Of a stretch of DNA of 64,000 nt, positions 43,565 through 52,084 are shown one piece after another (positions within the stretch are counted from its first letter, which is position 1; each line of letters starts with the position of its first letter). The stretch is from contig NZ_JAGXJN010000004.1 in assembly GCF_019091455.1 (NCBI RefSeq), positions 222,729-286,728 of the forward strand, read 5' to 3'. Source of the DNA: Chitinophaga sp. GbtcB8 (GTDB lineage Bacteria > Bacteroidota > Bacteroidia > Chitinophagales > Chitinophagaceae). Below the pieces are notes generated by a model. It did not search any database. It was not told the origin of the DNA and saw only the letters and a program-made list of their open reading frames with translations. The position numbers were made by a program, and so were the translations under genes.

Positions 43565-44512
43565 ATGAGAACGGTGGAAAAAGAACGGATTCCCAGCCTG
43601 TCCTTAGGAGAGGAGAGGAACATTGTTACCCAGCTGCTCGTTGTAAACCTTACCCTATTTATATTACTGCTGTTCACCAGGGTTATTTATAACATGGAAG
43701 GTTACAGTATTGCCCAGTTTAATGAAGATGTGCTGGCCTGGGCCTCGTTACCGGCTAACCCTGCACGGTTGCTTACCCGCCCCTGGACGCTGCTTACCTC
43801 TATGTTCTCCCATGTCAGCGTATGGCAGGTGTTCAGCAACATGGTATGGCTGTGGGGCTTTGGCACCCTGCTGCAAAACGTAGCCGGCCACCAGCGTATT
43901 TTACCGCTCTATATTTACGGCGGCTTGTGTGGCGCCATTTTTTACATAATGGGTATGCACGCCATTCCTGCCTTTGAGCCTATATTACCGCAGGCCAGCA
44001 TGATAGGTGCTGCTGCCAGCGTAATGGCCCTGGCCATTGGCGTTACCACCGTAGCTCCCAACTACCGCCTGTTCCCCATGCTGGGCCGCGGTATTCCCTT
44101 ATGGATCATTACTACCCTGTTTGTAGCGCTGCACATCAGCACTCATATATTCTCCACTAATGACGATGCTCAAACCTATTTCCCCGCATTACTGGGCGGC
44201 GGCCTCACCGGCTTCCTGTACATGATGCAGTGGAAAAAAGGGAAAGACTGGGGCGCTGGTTTAAACCGGCTTACCTACAAAGCCACCCACCTGTTTAACC
44301 CGGTAGAAGAGCAGCATAAGGAAGCTGCTGCGCTGGTAAGGAAAAGACTAGGTAATTCCATTGGAGGTAACAATCCTTACCGCCGTGTAGGCGCGGTGCC
44401 GGAACAGCGTCTGAATGAAATTTTAGATAAAATTCATGACCAGGGCATCCATGCCTTAACGCCTGAAGAGCAGGAAACCCTGTTAAGGGCCAGCAAACAA
44501 CAGGATAACTGA
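43565..44512 (+). CDS. Rhomboid-family protein lacking the catalytic Ser and His (pseudoprotease), with DUF6576-like C-terminus
   Basis: 315 residues, several membrane segments. MFSHVSVWQVFSNMVWLWGFGTLLQ corresponds to the HGS/L1 region. The GASG motif is GAAASV at 148-153: in ungapped alignment with the neighbouring active rhomboid, Ser194 becomes Ala150. The catalytic His region HFAHLGG becomes FPALLGG, with Leu209 in place of His252. The last ~50 residues (VGAVPEQRLNEILDKIHDQG, then LTPEEQETLLRAS) form a DUF6576-like helical tail. Probably an iRhom-like regulator or substrate chaperone of the upstream protease. Confidence 0.88.
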   Translation: MRTVEKERIPSLSLGEERNIVTQLLVVNLTLFILLLFTRVIYNMEGYSIAQFNEDVLAWASLPANPARLLTRPWTLLTSMFSHVSVWQVFSNMVWLWGFGTLLQNVAGHQRILPLYIYGGLCGAIFYIMGMHAIPAFEPILPQASMIGAAASVMALAIGVTTVAPNYRLFPMLGRGIPLWIITTLFVALHISTHIFSTNDDAQTYFPALLGGGLTGFLYMMQWKKGKDWGAGLNRLTYKATHLFNPVEEQHKEAAALVRKRLGNSIGGNNPYRRVGAVPEQRLNEILDKIHDQGIHALTPEEQETLLRASKQQDN

Positions 44513-44623
44513 AAAAATAATTCAACTTTTATTCTAATATCGTATAGCTGTAATGGCATCCAACCATTTGGAAATTAATTAATTGTGCTATAATTTGCAT
44601 AGTGAATTAACCCCGCCTATACG

Positions 44624-45754
44624 ATGAATTTTTTTCAGCAAATACTTCCCCGTGTATTATTATTGATCAATTGCCTGTTGGTAACTGCATTACTAACATC
44701 GGCCTGGTTACCTTACCTGAGCCCGCACCATTGGTGGCCCAGCGGTTTTGCCGGTTTAATGTTTCCCATATTATTGTTCCTGAACCTGGCCTTTATTCCC
44801 TGCTGGCTCATTTATAAAAAATGGTATTACTGGCTTTCTGTGGGTGCTATTATCGTATCCTACAATGCAGTGCTGGTAAGCTTTTCCATGCACTGGCCGC
44901 AGCAGCAGGCCATAGGCCGGCAGCCTGCGCCCAATTTTACTGTAATGACCTTTAACACCAGCAGCATGGGTGTAAAAGGATACCAGCTGGATAAGGAAAT
45001 GCATGCTTCCATTTTTCACACCATTCGTGAGGCCAGCCCGGATGTGCTGTGCATGCAGGAGTTTTATACGAATGATGATCCTAAGCTCACTAACAATATT
45101 GCAGCCATACAGCAACAGCTAGGCTACCCCTATCACTACTTTACCAGCGATAAAACGCAGTGGAACACCTGGCACTTTGGCATCGCATTATTCTCCCGCT
45201 ACCCCGTAATACAGGCCCGTAAAATACCCTGTGGTTATTACAGTGAGGCTGGCAGCGGCAGCAGCATACTGGAAGCAGATGTGCTGATCTATGGCGATAC
45301 TGTAAGGATCTACACCGCGCAGCTGCGTTCATACATGTTTAATCCTGCGGAGCTGGCGCAGCTGCAGGCCATTAAAAAAATGGATGGCAGCAATGCGCAC
45401 CTTTCCGGCGCGCGCTCCCTGGCAGCTAAAATGAAAAATACCTTTACTGCAAGGGCCCACCAGGCGGAGCTGCTGCACCGGTTAGCCGCTGAAAGCCTGC
45501 ACCCGGCAATAGTTTGCGGGGATATGAATGATACGCCGGTGTCCTATACCTACTACACGCTTAGCCAGCAAATGCAGGATGCGTTCCTGGAAAAAGGCAG
45601 TGGCATGGGCCGTACGCTTTCTTTCCTGTCGCCAACCCTGCGCATAGATTATATACTGGCACAACCGCATTTTAACATCCATAGCTATCAAACCTTTCCC
45701 AATGCTACGTTTGAGCATTTTCCGGTAATGGCCGGCTTTTCCCTGAAGAAGTGA
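44624..45754 (+). CDS. Membrane-anchored endonuclease/exonuclease/phosphatase family protein (tandem copy 1)
   Basis: 376 residues. Three N-terminal hydrophobic helices (about residues 5-95, including WLPYLSPHHWWP), then an EEP domain: VMTFNTSSMGVKG (Asn), VLCMQEFYTN (Glu), CGDMNDTPVSYTY (Asp-Asn), LRIDYILAQPHF, and a final FEHFPVMAGF where the usual SDH is EHF, so the Asp of the Asp-His pair is replaced. Family members with this layout are often annotated as EEP phosphatases; substrate unknown. Paralogue directly downstream. Confidence 0.9.
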   Translation: MNFFQQILPRVLLLINCLLVTALLTSAWLPYLSPHHWWPSGFAGLMFPILLFLNLAFIPCWLIYKKWYYWLSVGAIIVSYNAVLVSFSMHWPQQQAIGRQPAPNFTVMTFNTSSMGVKGYQLDKEMHASIFHTIREASPDVLCMQEFYTNDDPKLTNNIAAIQQQLGYPYHYFTSDKTQWNTWHFGIALFSRYPVIQARKIPCGYYSEAGSGSSILEADVLIYGDTVRIYTAQLRSYMFNPAELAQLQAIKKMDGSNAHLSGARSLAAKMKNTFTARAHQAELLHRLAAESLHPAIVCGDMNDTPVSYTYYTLSQQMQDAFLEKGSGMGRTLSFLSPTLRIDYILAQPHFNIHSYQTFPNATFEHFPVMAGFSLKK

Positions 45755-45778
45755 TAGGATCATCAGGCCACTTTTCGC

Positions 45779-45786
45779 TATCTTTA
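45779..45786 (+). promoter_or_regulatory. -7-like box upstream of EEP copy 2
   Basis: TATCTTTA, one mismatch to TAnnTTTG, 22 nt before the TTG start. Confidence 0.4.
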
Positions 45787-45808
45787 TCCAAAAGAGTCTG
45801 GTTCTAAT

Positions 45809-46924
45809 TTGAGATTCCTAAGAATATTTACAAAAGGTTTTTTACTGATCATCAATATAGGAGTAGTAGCCCTTTTCCTGCTGGCCTGCCTGGCGCCCTG
45901 GGTATCCCCTGTAAGCTGGTGGCCGATCAGTTTCATCACCCTGGTATTCCCTTACTTACTGGTGCTGCTGATTATTTGTTTCTGTTGCTGGCTGGTATTG
46001 GATGTAAAGTATTGCCTGTTATCCCTGCTGGCCCTGGGCCTGGGCTGGAAATCCATGACTGCTTTTGTAGCCTTTCACTGGCCTTCTGCCCAAAACCAGT
46101 TTGCGGCCCCGCCCCACAGCCTTACGGTTATGAGCTACAACGTTGGGTTGTTTGGGTTGTACCGCGAAAAAGATAGTAAGTATAACCGGCAGGCCATGTT
46201 TGCCCTGATTAAAAAACAGGCCCCGGATATTGCCTGCTTCCAGGACTTTTACACTTCAGAAAAAAAGAACGACTTCAATAACCGGGAAGATATTTCCATA
46301 GAAATGCAGCTGCCCTACCGCTATTTTTCCAGTGATTTTAACCGGGATGGCATGCAGCACTGGGGCTCTATCATTTACTCCCGCTACCCCATTATACGGG
46401 CCGATAAGGTAAAGCTAACCGATGGGCCTTTCAGTGAAAGCATGATCTATGCGGATATTGTGCGTAGCCCGGATACCATCCGCATTATTAATATGCACCT
46501 GGAATCATACCGGTTCAATGAAAAAGATTACCGCTCCATTGAAAAGATCAAAAAACAGGAAGATACCGGCCTGGTAGCCACCAAGGGCATTATGCAAAAA
46601 ATGAGGGAGGCCTTTCAGCGCCGCGGCAGGCAGGCGGATATTGTGGCGGATTTTATCCGGAAAAGCCCTTACCCGGTAGTAGTATGCGGCGATTTTAATG
46701 ATACCCCGGCCTCCTATACTTATTTTACCATTAAAGGCGGCCTGCAGGATGCGTTCCTGGAAAAAGGTACCGGCATAGGCCGCACCTTTACCGGCCTGGC
46801 GCCCACCCTGCGTATTGACTATATATTGCCCAATAACGCCTTTACCATCAATAGTTTCCGTAAGATCAACTCTGACCTGAGCGACCACTATCCCGTTATT
46901 GCCAACATTACCCTTAAAAAGTAG
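45809..46924 (+). CDS. Membrane-anchored endonuclease/exonuclease/phosphatase family protein (tandem copy 2)
   Basis: 371 residues beginning at TTG. No in-frame ATG or GTG lies upstream, and the TTG start aligns residue for residue with the ATG of copy 1 (LLLIN/LLIIN, PWVSPVSWWP against PYLSPHHWWP). N-terminal membrane helices, then EEP motifs VMSYNVGLFGLYRE, IACFQDFYTS, CGDFNDTPASYTY, LRIDYILPNNAF, and an intact SDHYPVIANI. Note the Glu of the first metal site is Asp (QDF) compared with QEF in copy 1. So each copy keeps a different subset of the canonical residues. Confidence 0.9.
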   Translation: MRFLRIFTKGFLLIINIGVVALFLLACLAPWVSPVSWWPISFITLVFPYLLVLLIICFCCWLVLDVKYCLLSLLALGLGWKSMTAFVAFHWPSAQNQFAAPPHSLTVMSYNVGLFGLYREKDSKYNRQAMFALIKKQAPDIACFQDFYTSEKKNDFNNREDISIEMQLPYRYFSSDFNRDGMQHWGSIIYSRYPIIRADKVKLTDGPFSESMIYADIVRSPDTIRIINMHLESYRFNEKDYRSIEKIKKQEDTGLVATKGIMQKMREAFQRRGRQADIVADFIRKSPYPVVVCGDFNDTPASYTYFTIKGGLQDAFLEKGTGIGRTFTGLAPTLRIDYILPNNAFTINSFRKINSDLSDHYPVIANITLKK

Positions 46925-46988
46925 CAGCAGGCCTTTCACCGGCCATCACAGAACCTATTACTAATTACTAACGCTAACCGCGAATCCT

Positions 46989-46996
46989 TATCTTTG
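46989..46996 (+). promoter_or_regulatory. -7 promoter box of cysS
   Basis: TATCTTTG, exact match; leader about 17-20 nt. Confidence 0.6.
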
Positions 46997-47018
46997 CAAT
47001 CCCGGAAATATTTCTAAT

Positions 47019-48515
47019 ATGTCAGACCTGAAGATCTATAACACACTACACCGTCAAAAGGAAGTATTCACCCCTTTATATCCCGGGCATGTGGGCATGT
47101 ATGTTTGCGGCCCTACCGTTTCCGGAGAGTCGCACCTGGGCCATGCACGCCCGTATATCACTTTTGATGTGGTATACCGTTACCTGAAGCACCTGGGTTA
47201 TAAGGTGCGTTATGTACGTAATATTACAGATGCCGGCCACTTCGAGGAAGAAGGCCGCGCTGCGGAAGATAAGATTGCCAAAGGCGCGCTGCTGGAAAAG
47301 CTGGAGCCTATGGAGCTGGTACAGAAGTATACGAACCTGTATCACTGGGCTATGCTGCAGTTCAACTGCCTGGAGCCCAGTATTGAGCCTACTGCTACCG
47401 GGCATATCCTGGAGCAGATAGCCATGATACAGAACATCATAGACAAAGGTTATGCTTATGAGGTGAATGGCTCCGTGTATTTTGATGTAAAAAAGTATGC
47501 GGAAAAGTATGATTACGGTATGCTGAGCGGCCGTGTGCTGGAAGATATGCTGGAAACCACCCGTGAGCTGGAATCGCAGGACGAAAAGCATAACAAGGTG
47601 GATTTTGCCCTCTGGAAAAAAGCGCCGCCGGAACACCTTATGCGCTGGAGCAGCCCCTGGGGCGAGGGTTTCCCCGGCTGGCACATTGAATGTTCTGCCA
47701 TGAGCAGCAAGTACCTGGGACATCAGTTTGATATTCACGGCGGCGGCATGGACCTGCAGTTCCCGCACCATGAGTGCGAGATCGCACAAAGTGAAATAGC
47801 ACATGGGGAGCTGATGGCGCGTTACTGGGTGCATAATAACATGATCACCATTAACGGCCGTAAAATGGGGAAGGCCTATAATAATACTATTAAGCTCACG
47901 GAAATATTTGCCGGTACCCACCCTCTGCTGGAAAGGGCTTACAGCCCCATGACCATTCGCTTTTTTGTGCTGCAAACACATTACCGCAGTACGCTGGACT
48001 TCTCTAATGAAGCCCTGCAGGCTGCGGAGAAAGGCTTACAGCGTTTATGGGCAGCATATGAAGTACTGCAAAAGCTTACGTATGAAAGCAATGGCAGCGC
48101 AGTAAATAAGGAGCTGGATAAACAGGTGCTGCAGTGGTGCCAGGAGTGTGATGAGTTTATGAACGATGACCTGAACACCGCCAAAGTGCTGGCCAACCTG
48201 TTTGAGCTTACCCCGGTGATCAACTCCCTGAAAGGCGGGCAAATAAAAATGCACGAGCTTAGCGAGGCTACCTTCCAGCTGTTGCAAAAAACCTGGCAAA
48301 CTTACCTCATTGGCATCCTGGGCCTGCAGCCGGAATCGCAGGTAACGGATAACAGTAAGCTGGACGGCGCATTACAGCTGCTGATTGAAATGCGGAAAGA
48401 GGCCAAGCTGCGGAAAGATTACGCCACCTCCGACAAGATCCGTAACCAGCTGCTAAGCGTAGGCATACAGTTAAAAGATGAAAAAGACGGTAGCGTAAGC
48501 TACAGCATTGTATAA
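47019..48515 (+). CDS. cysS: Cysteinyl-tRNA synthetase
   Basis: 498 residues, class I synthetase. Zinc ligand Cys30 ([20 protein letters not shown]) and the HIGH-type motif HLGH at 39-42. Then [10 protein letters not shown] (second zinc Cys), [23 protein letters not shown], and the KMSKS-loop equivalent KMGKAYNN. The KMGK(A/S) form is, as I recall, usual in Bacteroidota. Ends with the DALR-like helical tRNA-binding region. Charges tRNA-Cys. Own promoter and terminator. Confidence 0.97.
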   Translation: MSDLKIYNTLHRQKEVFTPLYPGHVGMYVCGPTVSGESHLGHARPYITFDVVYRYLKHLGYKVRYVRNITDAGHFEEEGRAAEDKIAKGALLEKLEPMELVQKYTNLYHWAMLQFNCLEPSIEPTATGHILEQIAMIQNIIDKGYAYEVNGSVYFDVKKYAEKYDYGMLSGRVLEDMLETTRELESQDEKHNKVDFALWKKAPPEHLMRWSSPWGEGFPGWHIECSAMSSKYLGHQFDIHGGGMDLQFPHHECEIAQSEIAHGELMARYWVHNNMITINGRKMGKAYNNTIKLTEIFAGTHPLLERAYSPMTIRFFVLQTHYRSTLDFSNEALQAAEKGLQRLWAAYEVLQKLTYESNGSAVNKELDKQVLQWCQECDEFMNDDLNTAKVLANLFELTPVINSLKGGQIKMHELSEATFQLLQKTWQTYLIGILGLQPESQVTDNSKLDGALQLLIEMRKEAKLRKDYATSDKIRNQLLSVGIQLKDEKDGSVSYSIV

Positions 48516-48524
48516 GCTACTATT

Positions 48525-48553
48525 GCAGGCGCCCTTTTAGCGGCGCCTGTTTT
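48525..48553 (+). terminator. Terminator of cysS
   Basis: CAGGCGCC and GGCGCCTG around 8 nt, followed by TTTT, 10 bp after the stop codon. Confidence 0.75.
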
Positions 48554-48574
48554 AAATTTATTACCATCGTAATT

Positions 48575-49552
48575 ATGCGTAAATTTTGGACCATTCTTGC
48601 CGGCGCCACTTTATTACTGGGCGCCTGCCATTCCTCCAACAACGACAGCAGCGGGGATAACAATGCCGAAACCACCACCGTATCTACCGTAAAGGTACCG
48701 GCCTTTAATGCCGATACCGCTTACGCCTATACGGCCCGGCAGGTAGCCTTTGGCCCCCGTATTCCCAACACACCGGCACAAAAGAAATGTGCCGACTGGT
48801 TAATACAAACCCTGCGCCCCCTGGCCGATACGGTGTATGTACAAAACACTACTGTAACCGGTCCTAAAGGTGTACAGCTGCCCTGCACCAATATTGTAGG
48901 CGTGTTTAACCCCGGCGCCACCCAGCGCATACTGGTGCTGGCCCACTGGGATACCCGCCCTACTGCAGATCAGGACGCGTTTGACAAAACCAAAAAGCTG
49001 GATGGTGCGGACGACGGCGCCAGCGGCGTAGCCGTACTATTGGAGCTGGCCCGCCAGTTCCATCAGCAAAAACCGAACATTGGCGTAGACCTGCTGATGA
49101 CAGATGTAGAAGATTACGGTGTAAGCGAGGAAGAGAACAGCTATTGCCTGGGTACCCAGTACTGGGCCAAACACCCGCATGTGCCGGGTTATAAAGCCAA
49201 CTACGGCATTTTACTGGATATGGTGGGCGGCCGCGGCACACAGTTCTTTATGGAAGCCGCTTCCCAGCAATATGCCCTGGGGCCAATGAAGGCTTTCTGG
49301 GATGTAGCCAACAAGCTGGGTTACTCTGACTTTTTCCGCTATGAAGGCAATGGCGCCGCCATTACCGACGATCATGTGTATGTGAACACCATTGCCAATA
49401 TTCCTACCTTTGATATTATTGCGTTACAACCCAACGGCAACTTTGCACCGCACTGGCACACGCAGAACGACAATATGAGCGTAATAGACCGCCGTACCTT
49501 GCAGGCCGTAGGGCAAACGCTGATGCAGGTGATATATGCGCAGCCGTTTTGA
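48575..49552 (+). CDS. M28-family metallopeptidase / glutaminyl cyclase-like lipoprotein
   Basis: 325 residues. Lipoprotein signal ending LGAC (Cys18). Metal-site region: AHWDTRP (first His/Asp), DGADDGASGVAVLLELARQF (bridging Asp), DLLMTDVEDYG (Glu/Asp), and DHVYVNTIANIPTFDIIA with APHWHTQNDNMSVIDRRTLQAVG (last His). The order matches Bacteroidota M28 peptidases related to animal-type glutaminyl-peptide cyclotransferases. It probably works at the cell surface on N-terminal Gln of peptides or as an aminopeptidase; the sequence does not separate these. Confidence 0.92.
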   Translation: MRKFWTILAGATLLLGACHSSNNDSSGDNNAETTTVSTVKVPAFNADTAYAYTARQVAFGPRIPNTPAQKKCADWLIQTLRPLADTVYVQNTTVTGPKGVQLPCTNIVGVFNPGATQRILVLAHWDTRPTADQDAFDKTKKLDGADDGASGVAVLLELARQFHQQKPNIGVDLLMTDVEDYGVSEEENSYCLGTQYWAKHPHVPGYKANYGILLDMVGGRGTQFFMEAASQQYALGPMKAFWDVANKLGYSDFFRYEGNGAAITDDHVYVNTIANIPTFDIIALQPNGNFAPHWHTQNDNMSVIDRRTLQAVGQTLMQVIYAQPF

Positions 49553-49637
49553 GGAAACGAAGAGATGAAGTAAGCGGTTGGAGGCAGGATGGGAAAAGTA
49601 TGTGCTTCTATCATAAAGGCCTGTCTTCGCATCAATG

Positions 49638-49672
49638 TCATATTTCTTACATCATACTTCTAACATCAAAAT
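49638..49672. repeat. Tandem heptad array (word TCnnACn, 5 units)
   Basis: TCATATT, TCTTACA, TCATACT, TCTAACA, TCAAAAT in exact 7-bp register, immediately upstream of the AlkA-like start codon. Unlike the other sites, no complementary arm is obvious. Confidence 0.65.
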
Positions 49673-49679
49673 TAAAAGT

Positions 49680-50516
49680 ATGCCTAAAGCTAAAGTTACA
49701 GCCAAATCATCCACCTCAAAGGGTTCACCTGCAAAAGGCGCTGTAAAAAGCATTGCTCCCAAAGCAGCCACCAGCAAGACTGCTTCGACTAAGGCAGCTG
49801 CATCAAAGGTGTCTAAATCCAAAGTGCCTTCGGCTCCAAAAACTGCACCCGCAGCACCATCTGCCATTCCAGCTCCTCCTTTGCAGGATGTGAATGCTTT
49901 ATACCATCCCCACCTCAGTAAAGATAAAAAGCTGCTCACTATTATGACGGAGCTGCTACCGGCAGTGCCTGTACGAAAAAATATAGCCCTTCGCCTCATT
50001 GCCTCTATCATGAGCCAGCAGCTTTCCACCAAAGTAGCTACAGTGATCTATAACCGTTTCCTGGCGCTGTACGGTGGTAAGGAACCTACGCCGCAACAGG
50101 TGCTGGATACCCCCGCGGCTACACTGCGCAGCATAGGGCTTAGCAATGCCAAAGTAAGCTACGTGCATAATGTAGCCCGCTTTACCGTAGACGAAAAGCT
50201 TACAGATAAGAAACTGCAGCAGATGAGTAATGAAGACGTGCTTGCTTATTTAACACAGATAAAAGGAGTAGGCCGCTGGACCGTGGAGATGCTGTTAATG
50301 TTTTACCTGGGGCGGGAAGATGTGTTTGCAGTGGATGACCTTGGGCTGCAGCAAAGCATGATAAAGTTATACCGCCTGGATACTTCAGATAAGAAGGCGC
50401 TACGCCAGCGCTTATTACAAATATCCGCCAAATGGAGCCCTTACCGCACTTATGCCAGCCGCTACCTGTGGGCCTGGAAAGATATGAAACCCGTAGCCGG
50501 CAATGAAAAGGGTTAA
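49680..50516 (+). CDS. DNA-3-methyladenine glycosylase (AlkA-like, HhH-GPD) with a histone H1-like N-terminal tail
   Basis: 278 residues from the ATG at 49680; an ATG at 49635 lies upstream of a heptad array and is rejected. Residues 1-70 are almost only Lys, Ala, Ser, Thr and Pro (PKAKVTAKSSTSKGSPAKGA and similar), like a histone H1 tail. The glycosylase follows: LIASIMSQQLSTKVATVIYNR, LDTPAATLRSIGLSNAKVSY, HhH IKGVGRWTVEMLLMF, and the catalytic Asp in FAVDDLGLQQS. It removes alkylated bases. The stop codon directly abuts that of the convergent minus-strand gene (0 bp between). Confidence 0.92.
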   Translation: MPKAKVTAKSSTSKGSPAKGAVKSIAPKAATSKTASTKAAASKVSKSKVPSAPKTAPAAPSAIPAPPLQDVNALYHPHLSKDKKLLTIMTELLPAVPVRKNIALRLIASIMSQQLSTKVATVIYNRFLALYGGKEPTPQQVLDTPAATLRSIGLSNAKVSYVHNVARFTVDEKLTDKKLQQMSNEDVLAYLTQIKGVGRWTVEMLLMFYLGREDVFAVDDLGLQQSMIKLYRLDTSDKKALRQRLLQISAKWSPYRTYASRYLWAWKDMKPVAGNEKG

Positions 50517-50933
50517 TTACACCTGCGACATAATATAGCTGATGGCATTCCTGGTTTTCTCAAAAGAAAACACCCTTGCCAATACGCTTTTAAAGTGCTC
50601 TTCATCTGAAATTTCATAGAAGGTTTCTTCCAGTATAGAATAAAGTTGAAAGGGGTAAACCTGTAAGCTGCCATGTATGATCCACAATAAAGGGAACTGG
50701 TAATTACCCAGTGCCGGAACTTTTATAATGAACTCGTGCCGCAATCCGTTTGTTGTAAGCGCCTCTTTGCCATCATTGCTCATCAGCGCAGGAGATGTTT
50801 TTATTTCAACTGTCAGAATGTTGTTACTCATTTTTGACAGATAGTTTGCCTGGTCCAGCAAGAGTGCCTTAGGCAGTGTGATCTTTTTTTCCAAAATGTC
50901 CTCCGGCCATAGATTGGGAGCAGCTTCACGCAT
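50517..50933 (-). CDS. Unrecognised 138-residue protein partnered with an EEP nuclease
   Basis: 138 residues, MREAAPNLWPEDILEKKITL at the start. Mixed alpha/beta, with a middle NILTVEIKTSP and a hydrophobic core LGNYQFPLLWIIHGSLQVYPF, and a helical end KSVLARVFSFEKTRNAISYI. No signal, membrane segment or Cys motif. I cannot name a family, although I have an impression that proteins starting MREIAP-x-LWP are widespread. It lies 12 bp downstream of the EEP gene in the same direction, so they are almost certainly one operon. Base composition is more A/T-rich than the flanking genes. Confidence 0.8.
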   Translation of the reverse strand: MREAAPNLWPEDILEKKITLPKALLLDQANYLSKMSNNILTVEIKTSPALMSNDGKEALTTNGLRHEFIIKVPALGNYQFPLLWIIHGSLQVYPFQLYSILEETFYEISDEEHFKSVLARVFSFEKTRNAISYIMSQV

Positions 50934-50945
50934 ATTGAAAATGTT

Positions 50946-51761
50946 TTAAAGTTTATAAGAAAATTTAATCGGCAGGTGATCCGAAAAATGTTTCGCATCA
51001 ATGATACCAGCTTTTGTTAAAAGGCGGGTTCCCTTTATTGCCGTTATAATATCTAAATAGTCATCATCAAAGTAATCAATCAGCTCAGGCCGCATGATCA
51101 CCTGGTCAAACAAATTCCAATGATAGCTGATCGGTTTTGCCGGACTATAGTAATGCGTTCCCGATACTTCCCCCCTTCCGAGATCTCCCAGAAAACTCCA
51201 CATCGGGTTATAAAAGAAATCATAATCGATCCCATCCACTTTTCTCGACAGCCGTTTTGCGATCGCTTTTTCCATCGTGGTATGAAAACCCGTATTCTGC
51301 ACCAATCCATGTTCAAAGGGGTGCATATTAAAATCGCCAAACACGACTGTACGCTTATGTCCAACCAAACTTTCTACACTATCAATAAAGGATTTTACAC
51401 CCAGCAAATATGCCGCCTGATCGTCCCCCGTCCAGTTCACTTTACTTGGCAGGTGTAAACACAACAAAGTTATGCTATTGTTCAAAACGGGCGAATATAA
51501 ATCTCTGGCGGTTATACGTCTTGTTTCTGATAATAATCCCAGCAAAGAGTCTTTAAACCTTGTATAGATCTGGATCTTATCACAGTTAATGCCCGCGCAA
51601 AAATAAAAGGCATTGTTGCTGCGGTTTAATTTACGTAGTACGTCGCCCGGTTTCAGGTTGCATTCAGCCAGAAATAGGAGATCAATATTTTGTTCTTCTA
51701 CCAGATCATACAGCAAATCCGTCAAATCCTGGTTATTGAGGTTCCAGAAGCAAATGTTCAT
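50946..51761 (-). CDS. Stand-alone endonuclease/exonuclease/phosphatase family protein (first gene of a two-gene module)
   Basis: 271 residues, cytoplasmic (no signal or membrane helix). EEP residues: ICFWNLNNQD (Asn), LLFLAECNL (Glu), VVFGDFNMHPFEHG (Asp-Asn), and FSDHLPIKF (Asp-His) close to the C-terminus. Specific inserts: FYNPMWSFLGD, SGTHYYS, PISYHWNLFDQVIMRPEL. All catalytic residues are present. It differs strongly from the two membrane EEP paralogues at 44.6-46.9 kb. No TAnnTTTG box upstream. The pairing with a small unknown protein and the A/T-rich composition point to a mobile or accessory function. Confidence 0.85.
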   Translation of the reverse strand: MNICFWNLNNQDLTDLLYDLVEEQNIDLLFLAECNLKPGDVLRKLNRSNNAFYFCAGINCDKIQIYTRFKDSLLGLLSETRRITARDLYSPVLNNSITLLCLHLPSKVNWTGDDQAAYLLGVKSFIDSVESLVGHKRTVVFGDFNMHPFEHGLVQNTGFHTTMEKAIAKRLSRKVDGIDYDFFYNPMWSFLGDLGRGEVSGTHYYSPAKPISYHWNLFDQVIMRPELIDYFDDDYLDIITAIKGTRLLTKAGIIDAKHFSDHLPIKFSYKL

Positions 51762-52084
51762 CGGCTAACAGGTAATACACCGTATTCTAATATAAAAAAT
51801 TAAGCTCATAAATTATAGTGTAATCCCATATATATTTTACGATGTTACACACTGCCGAAATAGCGCAGTGTGGCTGATTTGAGCGGATTTGAAGTGTGGG
51901 GTTGAAGGTGGCTGCGGGTAGTGGTTTTTTGAAAAAAAATTCCCCGCCCAGAAATGGGCAGGGATGATTAATTACTAACTAACCCAATGCTTATAACTAA
52001 AACTAAAACAAGCTTTTAATACAATATTAATCTGTTAAAATACCTTAGTTACGAGCTGCTATTAAAGCAATTCACGCTTAAATA
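51762..52084. other. Intergenic region between the EEP module and recA
   Basis: No gene seen. Holds the recA terminator (51932-51965), a weak hairpin near 51847-51870 (ACACTGC/GCAGTGT), and an A/T-rich 120-bp recA 3' region. Confidence 0.5.
51932..51965 (-). terminator. Terminator of recA
   Basis: On the minus strand CCCTGCCCA pairs with TGGGCGGGG (one G-U) around ATTTC-type loop and is followed by a T8 run. It lies about 120 bp past the recA stop codon. Confidence 0.8.

Noticed and set aside
47880..47900. KMGKA in CysS as a damaged KMSKS motif
   Set aside because: KMGK variants are normal in Bacteroidota cysteinyl-tRNA synthetases as far as I recall, and all other motifs are intact.
49635..49679. 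ATG at 49635 as start of the AlkA-like gene
   Set aside because: The 15 added residues are encoded by a tandem heptad array, which otherwise occurs only between genes.
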